Shown here piece by piece: positions 6,997-12,915 of a stretch of 12,915 nt of DNA. The stretch's first letter is position 1. Each line of letters begins with the position of its first letter. The notes under the pieces are model-generated. The model saw only the letters and a list, made by a program, of their open reading frames with translations, did not search any database and was not told the origin of the DNA. The DNA is from Gammaproteobacteria bacterium (lineage in GTDB: Bacteria; Pseudomonadota; Gammaproteobacteria; DSM-16500). The position numbers were made by a program, and so were the translations under genes. The stretch spans positions 1-12,915 of the forward strand of contig VFKI01000140.1 of assembly GCA_009885665.1 (NCBI GenBank). The letters are read 5' to 3'.

Positions 6997-8805
6997 ATGG
7001 GATTACTTCAAGAAGCTATAACAGGAATACACCATAGACGCGCAGTGGCACGGGAGCGACTGCTAAAAAATATCGAGGAGATAGCAGAATGCTGCGATAA
7101 GGCCATAGAAAATGGCGCTGTTTTCACTAGAGACCAAGGAAATGCTCTTAAGAAGATAAAAAACGCGCTATCAAATCTAAGAGAGGGGGTAGATGGTGCT
7201 AGAAAGGATTTAGCTGTTATCAAGAGCCATGTTAATAAACTTCCCAAATCGAAAACTGAAAAAATGCCTGATATTTTCAAAGAAACTAAATTTGAAGAAA
7301 TTTGGAAAACATCTATCGAAAAAAGAAACGAGTCGCGCGATGATACAGCACTCCTAAAAATAACCTTAGAACGTTACCGCAAAGAGCACTTCGAAAACGC
7401 CACACCGGCAGAAAAAGAGATATATGAAACAGCATGCCGTATTCACAACCAAAATTTTCACATAGCAAAATTATCACATTTAACAAAAACGGTTTCGGAA
7501 GTTATCCAGGGTGAACTTAGCAATAAAAACGCCTCTATACCAACAGCAGATGAGCTAAACAACAAACATATTTCGACACTTTTCTACCCAACAACGTCAT
7601 TTGTTTCTCGTGTTTCTCGCAACCCGCAGCTTGATGTACCAAAAAAAATTATGACACTTCTAGATGAGAAAATTCCAGAAACAATACTCAATTTTAATAA
7701 GCTAGAAGAGACAGGGATTTTAGAAGAAGCTAGAAACATCACTCTTACGAAACCCTCTTACTATCACTATATTCTAGCGCCAATAGCACCTAATACACCA
7801 CCACAGCCAAACACTTTGTATTACAAATGTACAGATGACGGCTTAAAATACCAAGTTGTCAAGCCAAACGGCGAAGCTGTCACGGCAATAATTCCATGGA
7901 GTGAACTGAAAGTCACAGGAATTATGACGGACGAAGATATCCAAAAAGACACGGGTAAATGGTCAGCTGCGATACAAGAAATCACATTAAAAAATGGCCA
8001 CACCGAGAAGAAGCCGGAGCCAAGTGGGAAAATATCTATACTAGACACCAAGCAAAGGAACCTTGTGGCGAGGCGCGAAGATTTTATCAATTTATTATCA
8101 GATAAACTCTCTACAGAATATGCTAAATTACCGGAGAATCCAAGTGAGAAAGATATAGAAAATTTAAAAACTGAAATCAATAATTTTTATACAGAACAAG
8201 AAATGAATATTGCGGAAGATATAAAATCCACCAACACGGAAATAAAAGGATTTAAAAAAGACCTCAAAAAATTCTCCGCCGCAACATCTGCGGCAGAATC
8301 AAAAACAGTCATTGATCAAAGTGGATTAACGGATCGTTTGAGCTTTAGTAAGAGCAAAACAGAAGAGAAATCTTTTGCACCTAATGTGCCTTCAGCTAAC
8401 ATTCAATCTTGGGGGAACATAGCGGCTGCCTTTGAATCAGTAACTGACTCACCAAACCGATCAGATATTGACAATTTTACTAACAAAGAAATAAAAGCAA
8501 AAATAAAAGAAGAAAACCCTTCGCCGCCTCCTAACGTCCATGCAAAATCTAGCCAAAATTCTAATACTACAGCAAGCGTCATACGTGGACTTGGCATCAC
8601 ATCGTTCTTAAGTAGAGCAAGAAAATCTTCCACGGAAGGTGTATCATCTGCAGCTGAAGCAAAAGCATCAGAAGTAGTATTGGGTCGAGTCCGGAGCGGT
8701 AATGTTCAAGTGGAAACGCAGCAACCACCTGAAAATAGCTCAAAAACAATTACTCCTCTCGCAATAGAAATCGAGGAACCTGCGCAAAAGAGGCCCTCAT
8801 TTTGA
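6997..8805 (+). CDS. Unrecognised 602-aa protein, Dot/Icm effector-like candidate
   Basis: I do not recognise a named family. The ATG at 6997 has GGAG at 6988-6991. Residues 1-90 are charged and helical, probably coiled coil. Residues about 252-304 form a distinct, likely beta-rich stretch containing NTLYYKC and IIPWSELK, with the look of a small repeated module. Residues about 343-425 are strongly helical and rich in Lys and Glu. Residues 430-602 are Ser/Thr/Pro/Asn-rich and probably disordered. No signal peptide or membrane segment is seen, so it is made as a soluble protein. The C-terminus carries acidic residues at -9 to -12 (EIEEPAQKRPSF), loosely like the E-block of Dot/Icm substrates. 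The gene is visibly AT-richer than groEL. A non-effector cytoplasmic protein is the alternative. Confidence 0.8.
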   Translation: MGLLQEAITGIHHRRAVARERLLKNIEEIAECCDKAIENGAVFTRDQGNALKKIKNALSNLREGVDGARKDLAVIKSHVNKLPKSKTEKMPDIFKETKFEEIWKTSIEKRNESRDDTALLKITLERYRKEHFENATPAEKEIYETACRIHNQNFHIAKLSHLTKTVSEVIQGELSNKNASIPTADELNNKHISTLFYPTTSFVSRVSRNPQLDVPKKIMTLLDEKIPETILNFNKLEETGILEEARNITLTKPSYYHYILAPIAPNTPPQPNTLYYKCTDDGLKYQVVKPNGEAVTAIIPWSELKVTGIMTDEDIQKDTGKWSAAIQEITLKNGHTEKKPEPSGKISILDTKQRNLVARREDFINLLSDKLSTEYAKLPENPSEKDIENLKTEINNFYTEQEMNIAEDIKSTNTEIKGFKKDLKKFSAATSAAESKTVIDQSGLTDRLSFSKSKTEEKSFAPNVPSANIQSWGNIAAAFESVTDSPNRSDIDNFTNKEIKAKIKEENPSPPPNVHAKSSQNSNTTASVIRGLGITSFLSRARKSSTEGVSSAAEAKASEVVLGRVRSGNVQVETQQPPENSSKTITPLAIEIEEPAQKRPSF

Positions 8806-8839
8806 GACATTAGTCCTCCCCCTTTAAAAAGGAAGCACA

Positions 8840-9838
8840 ATGAAAGGCAACATATTTCCCACACTTACAAGCAAACAAAAAATGGAAGCTATTGACCAAG
8901 AAGTCAAAAATGCTTTTCAAGAATTGCTCACAGCCTGTCCTGATAATAGCCAAACCGACAGTAGCAACGATTGGGTGAAGCTGCTCTGTCAGTGTTTAAA
9001 CAATTGTAGCAGCCAAGATATTGTAGCCATCAACACGCACTTCCCGCTTGCCGAGTGGTGCAAACTTTATCCTGCGGTAGATAAGGTTATCGTAGAAAAA
9101 ATCAAGAAACGCGGCTTCACCTATTGCGACGTCTCTAACCCAACAAAAAATCTGCACCTTTCTCACTTAAATTTGTTTTGCAGCATTATTTATTATGAAC
9201 AGTATGCAAAGAAAAATGATCCAGAACTACTGGATGCTGCTTGTGAAAAAGGGTTAATTAAAGCATTAATTGCCCGAATTGACGCAAATACTGCAAAACT
9301 GCAGGCCTTACTGTCGAGTGATATTCCGCTAGAAAGCCCCGCCATATGGAGTATAATGCAGCAGATGCATAGCGACTGCCAGAAGGTTAGTGATTTATAT
9401 GGCATGCCAGGCTACCTTGAAGCAGGAATCACCTATCTCAATTTGGCCACTCACTTTTGGGATCTTGAAGAAAAAACTTGTTTTGGCGACCTTAAAGCAA
9501 AAAAACACAATGAAGCACCTGCCGAATCGATCCGCAACCAGCTGGCATCTTACTCCCTCCTAGAGCTAGCCATTAAACACTTCTATTTGGCCAGTAAACT
9601 GGAGAATACGGACTATTCTCAGGTTATTCTGAATAGCACTTTTATTAACAAACCTAGCTTTGAGAAAAAATTTGCTGAATATGTCGGAGAGCAATATCGA
9701 TCTAAGCTTTTACAACAACTCAAAGAGGAATATGGAATAACAGACCCTGTCGGCTTTATAAGTAACGCGATCGCTAAACAAGAAGCAGAAGAGGAAAAAA
9801 GTGAACCCAAGTCTTACAGCATTACTCTTCATGGTTAG
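8840..9838 (+). CDS. Unrecognised 332-aa helical protein, Dot/Icm effector-like candidate
   Basis: The frame starts at the ATG at 8840, with AAGGAAG just upstream, 34 bp after the previous gene and on the same strand, so the two are probably co-transcribed. The product looks almost all helical. It has many cysteines in the first 180 residues and a compact central region (LHLSHLNLFCSIIYYEQYAK, then ACEKGLIKALIARI). No signal peptide or membrane span is visible. The tail contains EAEEEKSEP at about -11 to -18 from the end plus hydrophobic residues near the terminus, a good match to the E-block signal described for Legionella Dot/Icm substrates. I have a weak, unverified recollection of similar proteins in a Legionella DUF (possibly DUF5630). 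A copy of the repeat family follows 28 bp downstream. Confidence 0.82.
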   Translation: MKGNIFPTLTSKQKMEAIDQEVKNAFQELLTACPDNSQTDSSNDWVKLLCQCLNNCSSQDIVAINTHFPLAEWCKLYPAVDKVIVEKIKKRGFTYCDVSNPTKNLHLSHLNLFCSIIYYEQYAKKNDPELLDAACEKGLIKALIARIDANTAKLQALLSSDIPLESPAIWSIMQQMHSDCQKVSDLYGMPGYLEAGITYLNLATHFWDLEEKTCFGDLKAKKHNEAPAESIRNQLASYSLLELAIKHFYLASKLENTDYSQVILNSTFINKPSFEKKFAEYVGEQYRSKLLQQLKEEYGITDPVGFISNAIAKQEAEEEKSEPKSYSITLHG

Positions 9839-9865
9839 CCTAAACATAAGGCGCCTACAAGTAGC

Positions 9866-10004
9866 GACATTCCGCACCAAAATATTTTTTGTATAAATCA
9901 AGGCAAAAATAGGTTTTAAAGCGCAGTTTACACGCAAGTAAATGAGTATTAAAACACATTTTTAACGAAAAGCTATCAAAAAAGTCAAAGGTGCGGAATG
10001 TCAG
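9866..10004 (-). repeat. MITE-like repeat, copy C, perfect 13-bp termini
   Basis: This is the best-preserved copy: GACATTCCGCACC at 9866-9878 and GGTGCGGAATGTC at 9992-10004 are perfect inverted repeats, 139 bp end to end. It is inverted relative to copy B. It contains the same internal palindrome and the TTTTTTGTATAAATC block. It sits between the second islet gene and tRNA-Glu. No clear flanking target duplication is visible. Confidence 0.9.
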
Positions 10005-10077
10005 ATTCATGGTATCCGATTAAGGCAAAAGGCAGCATCTGCCACACATCACCCCCTGACACGACGCAGAACATAAC

Positions 10078-10150
10078 CGCTCCCTACGGGGTTCGAACCC
10101 GTGTTACCGCCGTGAGAGGGCAGCGTCCTAGACCACTAGACGAAAGGAGC
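10078..10150 (-). tRNA. tRNA-Glu, anticodon CTC
   Basis: Read on the minus strand, the 73-nt gene has acceptor arms GCTCCTT and AGGGAGC, the D-arm segment CGTCTAGTGGTCTAGGACG, an anticodon stem CTGCC/GGCGG with loop CTCTCAC (anticodon CTC) and a T-arm with GGTTCGAACCC. Its overall form closely follows bacterial tRNA-Glu. The 3' CCA is not encoded; the bases after the discriminator G are GTT. It should decode GAG. A TTC isoacceptor, needed for GAA, must lie elsewhere. Confidence 0.96.
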
Positions 10151-10159
10151 AAAGAACGC

Positions 10160-10188
10160 ATCATATCATTCTTTCTCGCACACCGTCA
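10160..10188 (-). promoter_or_regulatory. Possible promoter of tRNA-Glu
   Basis: On the minus strand, TGACGG (10183-10188) and TATGAT (10160-10165) are spaced by 17 bp. The predicted start is only a few bases before the mature tRNA 5' end, which is unusually close, so the call is tentative. Confidence 0.4.
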
Positions 10189-10259
10189 TCGCAAGTTTTC
10201 TGTTGATATTCACGACACGCATCTTGCGCTATACCCCCCAACTACGCTACAGTTGCGCC

Positions 10260-10346
10260 TTCACTCAGGGGTGTCCTTAACGGGCTGAGATGCTGTCACG
10301 ACGAAGCAAACCCTTAACCTGATCTGGATCATACCAGCGGAGGGAG
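10260..10346 (+). ncRNA. TPP riboswitch (thi box)
   Basis: The aptamer is recognisable by GGGGTGTCC, the invariant CTGAGA at 10285-10290, ACCCTTAACCTGATCTGG and CATACCAGCGGAGGGAG. CTGG and CCAG form the stem of the pyrophosphate-sensing arm. The ribosome site of the following gene (AGGGAG, 10341-10346) is the 3' strand of the aptamer, so TPP binding should hide it and block translation directly, the common gammaproteobacterial mode. A CAACT/AGTTG hairpin precedes it at about 10239-10255. A possible -10, TATACC, lies at 10230-10235 without a convincing -35. Confidence 0.96.
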
Positions 10347-10353
10347 CAGTGCA

Positions 10354-11088
10354 ATGCAAGTTGCGCCCACAATCATCATAGAAAATCTTTCATTTTCATT
10401 TGAAAATACCTTAATTTTTAATAACCTTAATTTGACGCTGCCCGCAGGGCAATGGACATGCTTATTGGGCACGAGCGGCGTGGGCAAAAGCACATTGCTA
10501 CAGTGCCTCGCGGGCTTGCAGCCATGCCGCGGTATTCGCTGCACAGATGGCTTGCCCTTGGCATCCCGCATTGCATGGCTGCCGCAAACCGATACCCTGC
10601 TACCCTGGGCAACCGCATTGGAAAATGCATTACTGGGCATAAAATTACAACGTAATGTCAGTCAAAGCGATAGAAAACACGCGCATGATTTATTTGCAGA
10701 AATGCAATTATCACACGCCACACAACTTTATCCCGCCGCACTCTCCGGCGGCATGCGTCAGCGCGTTGCATTAATACGCACGCTACTACAAGACCAGCCA
10801 GTCATTTTAATGGATGAACCTTTTGCCGCAGTCGATGCGATTACACGGCATACCTTACAAGCCATTGCACATCGTTATTTACAAGGAAAAACCGTCGTAT
10901 TCGTCACGCATGATCCGGCGGAAGCCGTCAGATTAGGCGATGAAATTTATGTGCTGGATAGTAAACATCGACAGCCACAAAAAATTGCCACACCTGCATC
11001 AGCCACACCGCGCAATCTAGCTGACGGTCAAAGCGCAATGACAATTGATGCTATGTTTGCCGCATTACAAAACGTGGCCTCAACATGA
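10354..11088 (+). CDS. thiZ: ABC transporter ATPase, thiamine pyrimidine precursor import
   Basis: This is the ATP-hydrolysing subunit of an importer at the inner membrane. The 244-aa product has Walker A GTSGVGKST (39-47), a Q-loop LPQTDTLLPW (around Gln78), the signature LSGGMRQR (130-137), Walker B VILMDEP (150-156) and the switch His in FVTHD (186). The family is that of nitrate/sulfonate/pyrimidine-type importers. The substrate is inferred from the TPP riboswitch immediately upstream, whose end supplies the ribosome site, and from the THI5-like binding protein two genes on. Its stop overlaps the permease start by four bases. The symbol follows the ThiXYZ scheme, and the exact substrate is inferred. 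Confidence 0.88.
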   Translation: MQVAPTIIIENLSFSFENTLIFNNLNLTLPAGQWTCLLGTSGVGKSTLLQCLAGLQPCRGIRCTDGLPLASRIAWLPQTDTLLPWATALENALLGIKLQRNVSQSDRKHAHDLFAEMQLSHATQLYPAALSGGMRQRVALIRTLLQDQPVILMDEPFAAVDAITRHTLQAIAHRYLQGKTVVFVTHDPAEAVRLGDEIYVLDSKHRQPQKIATPASATPRNLADGQSAMTIDAMFAALQNVAST

Positions 11089-11807
11089 CAAAAGCCTTTG
11101 TTTCAATTGCGATAATATGCTTACTGTGGACTGTCGCGCTACGCATTTTCCCTATTCCGCCTTATCTCTTGCCCAGCCCGCTCAGCGTGATGCGCGCACT
11201 GCATGCACATTGGCACCTTATTTTAATCAATACGGGCGTCACAATAGTTGAAATGCTTGCCGGCTGGTTCATTGGCATTATCGCCGGTTGCTTGCTTGCC
11301 CTTACACTCCAATTTTTTCAGCCTTTACGGCGCTGCATCTTGCCACTCCTCATTGCCAGCCAAGCATTACCCGTCTTTACCGTTGCACCTTTATTTGTTA
11401 TTTGGCTCGGCTATGGCATAGCGACGCACGTCACCATTACCGCCCTCATGCTATTTTTCCCGGTCACCCATGCTTTTTATGACGGTTTACAACAAACGCC
11501 GCACACTTTACAAACCTATGCCGCCAGTTGTCATGCTAAAAAATGGCGTTATTTCTGGCACATTCGCGCCCCTGCTGCGCTCCCAGCCTTTGCTTCGGGT
11601 CTCCGTATCGCCACCGCCATCGCCCCGATGGGCGCCATTATCAGCGAATGGGTCGGTGCCAGCGGCGGCTTAGGATTTTTGTTACTGAGCGCCAATGCCA
11701 CATTACAAATTGATTTAATGTTTGCTGAGCTTTTGGTATTAGTTACCATGACCCTGACATTTTATTTCACGGTTGATCGTGTATTGAAAAAATGTATTTT
11801 TTGGTGA
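11085..11807 (+). CDS. thiX: ABC transporter permease, thiamine pyrimidine precursor import
   Basis: The product is a 240-aa inner-membrane permease with about six hydrophobic segments. The EAA-type cytoplasmic loop that docks the ATPase spans about residues 147-175 (AASCHAKKWRYFWHIRAPAA). Its form matches BPD-type permeases of the SsuC/ThiX group. It starts within the ATPase stop (ATGA overlap) and ends five bases before the binding-protein start, so all three genes are tightly coupled under one riboswitch. As a single permease gene it presumably works as a homodimer. Confidence 0.88.
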   Translation: MTKAFVSIAIICLLWTVALRIFPIPPYLLPSPLSVMRALHAHWHLILINTGVTIVEMLAGWFIGIIAGCLLALTLQFFQPLRRCILPLLIASQALPVFTVAPLFVIWLGYGIATHVTITALMLFFPVTHAFYDGLQQTPHTLQTYAASCHAKKWRYFWHIRAPAALPAFASGLRIATAIAPMGAIISEWVGASGGLGFLLLSANATLQIDLMFAELLVLVTMTLTFYFTVDRVLKKCIFW

Positions 11808-11812
11808 ATGCT

Positions 11813-12739
11813 ATGAAAAAATTTTTTGCTTATTTATTATTTTGTTTTTCATTATCCGCCTATGCAGATCAACCCATCCGCGTATTACTCGACTGGCTAC
11901 CCAACCCCAATCAAGCACCGCTTTTTATCGCGAAACAACATGGATTTTTTAAAGCGCACCATGTTGATGTCGAGTTAATTGCGCCCGCCGATCCCACCGA
12001 TCCGCCTAAACTCGTTGCTGCCAATCAAGCTGACATTGCCATCACCTATGAACCCCAATATATCCAAGCCGTCGATCAAGGCTTGCCATTATTCGCCATC
12101 GGCACGTTAATAGATAAACCGCTGGCCTGTCTGGCGGCATTACAATCCAGTCATATCCATGATTTACGCGATTTAGCCAACAAACAAATAGGTTATAGCA
12201 TGGGCGGCGCAGATTTTATCATGTTAAATACCATGCTTAATCATGCCCAAGCTGATCTGAGTCAACACGTAAAAATGGTGAATGTGCATTACAATTTGCT
12301 GCAAGCTTTATTATCGCATCAAGTCGCGGCGATCACCGGCATCATGCGCACCAGCGAAGTCGCGCAATTGGCCATGATCGGCCAACCGGTTCGTATATTT
12401 TTACCCGAAAAAAATGGCGTACCCACTTACAGCGAGTTAATTTTTATTGTCAATACCAATAAAAAAAATGATCCACGCTGGCCGCAATTTCTCGCAGCGT
12501 TACACGACGCAACCGCTTGGCTGAAAGCACATCCACGCGCTGGCTGGCAGGATTTCATTCAAGCTTGCCCCAGTTGTGACACGCCGCTCAATCAACATAT
12601 TTGGACAGAAACCTTACCCTACTTTACTGATCAACCGACAAACTTTAATCATGCACAATGGCAAGCATTTATTAAATTTATGCATGAGAACGGCATGATT
12701 CGCCATACCGAAATAGTATCTCAGATAAATAAAGAATAA
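11813..12739 (+). CDS. thiY: NMT1/THI5-like substrate-binding protein
   Basis: This is the periplasmic binding protein of the importer. The 308-aa frame begins with a short signal peptide (MKKFFAYLLFCFSLSAYA, about 18 residues). The mature part opens with the NMT1/THI5 hallmark VLLDWLPNPNQAPLFIAKQHGFF at about residues 24-46 (seen here as DWLPNPNQAP then AKQHGFF). Known ThiY proteins bind N-formyl-aminopyrimidine or HMP-type precursors that feed thiamine synthesis. I chose the ATG at 11813, preceded by GGTG. An upstream in-frame ATG at 11792 has no ribosome site and overlaps the permease. It is the last gene of the operon. Which pyrimidine it binds cannot be read from the sequence. Confidence 0.9.
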   Translation: MKKFFAYLLFCFSLSAYADQPIRVLLDWLPNPNQAPLFIAKQHGFFKAHHVDVELIAPADPTDPPKLVAANQADIAITYEPQYIQAVDQGLPLFAIGTLIDKPLACLAALQSSHIHDLRDLANKQIGYSMGGADFIMLNTMLNHAQADLSQHVKMVNVHYNLLQALLSHQVAAITGIMRTSEVAQLAMIGQPVRIFLPEKNGVPTYSELIFIVNTNKKNDPRWPQFLAALHDATAWLKAHPRAGWQDFIQACPSCDTPLNQHIWTETLPYFTDQPTNFNHAQWQAFIKFMHENGMIRHTEIVSQINKE

Positions 12740-12915
12740 ATTGGAATAGCTCACATTCATTAATAGCACGTTTAAATGTGCTTCGTCATGTCACAGCCAT
12801 CGAGAGCCAGGGCTCACGCATTAAAAGATAGACATTGATCAAGACAACGCTCAAATAATGCCGGAGTTGATGTTGTCCTGCCCTTGGGAAAGAAGAAAAC
12901 GCGGCGCCTGTTTCC
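12740..12915. other. Intergenic end of window, weak hairpin only
   Basis: AGCAC (12765-12769) and GTGCT (12778-12782) can pair around GTTTAAAT, with a competing CACATT/AATGTG pairing (12752-12757 with 12775-12780). There is no T-run, so an intrinsic terminator for the thi operon is doubtful. The rest shows no gene I can support. A short frame opening at 12858 runs off the edge without features. Confidence 0.4.

Noticed and set aside
9998..10288. A 96-codon plus-strand frame
   Set aside because: It runs through the end of repeat C, antisense to tRNA-Glu and into the TPP riboswitch; its content is explained by those features.
12752..12785. Intrinsic terminator after thiY
   Set aside because: The stem is short and lacks a following T-run; listed only as a weak hairpin.
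12815..12915. Short frames on both strands at the right edge
   Set aside because: About 20-33 codons, cut by the window, without a recognisable motif or convincing ribosome site.

Overview
The window looks like chromosome from a gammaproteobacterium. The GroEL/GroES sequences, the PF08886-type GshA and the TPP-riboswitch-controlled importer all fit that class. Two AT-richer genes with glutamate-rich C-termini suggest a host-associated member of Legionellales (Legionella/Coxiella relatives). That assignment is inference from sequence style, not from a search.

Layout. (1) 1-197: two copies of a short mobile-looking repeat, fused in opposite orientation into a near-perfect 57-bp inverted repeat. 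(2) 202-4255, minus strand: a redox operon dsbD-gshA-gshB. Its junctions are tight: gshA/gshB overlap by 4 bp, and the dsbD frame runs 88 bp into gshA. (3) 4256-4499: a divergent control region with a clear heat-shock (sigma-32) promoter for groES and two adjacent hairpins at the start of its leader. (4) 4500-6645: groES and groEL, separated by a 138-bp copy of the same repeat, then an intrinsic terminator. (5) 6740-9838: a small accessory islet. It holds a symmetric CTCCG/CGGAG array, a promoter, a possible 29-codon leader ORF and two unrecognised genes (602 and 332 aa) in tandem that resemble Dot/Icm effectors. (6) 9866-10150: another repeat copy with perfect 13-bp terminal inverted repeats, and a tRNA-Glu (anticodon CTC) on the minus strand. 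(7) 10260-12739: a TPP riboswitch followed by a three-gene ABC importer (ATPase, permease, NMT1/THI5-like binding protein) for a thiamine pyrimidine precursor. (8) 12740-12915: intergenic sequence with a weak hairpin and no supported gene.

How the parts work together. DsbD moves electrons to periplasmic thiol systems, while GshA and GshB make the cytoplasmic thiol glutathione, so the first operon is a thiol-redox unit. GroES/GroEL is the standard chaperonin. The thi operon imports a pyrimidine precursor and should be shut down by TPP. The repeat family is the thread through the window: at least four copies, three of them abutting the stop codons of gshB, groES and the second hypothetical gene. 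The strongest candidates for something undescribed are this repeat family (especially the copy between groES and groEL), the two-gene effector-like islet, and the symmetric array upstream of it.
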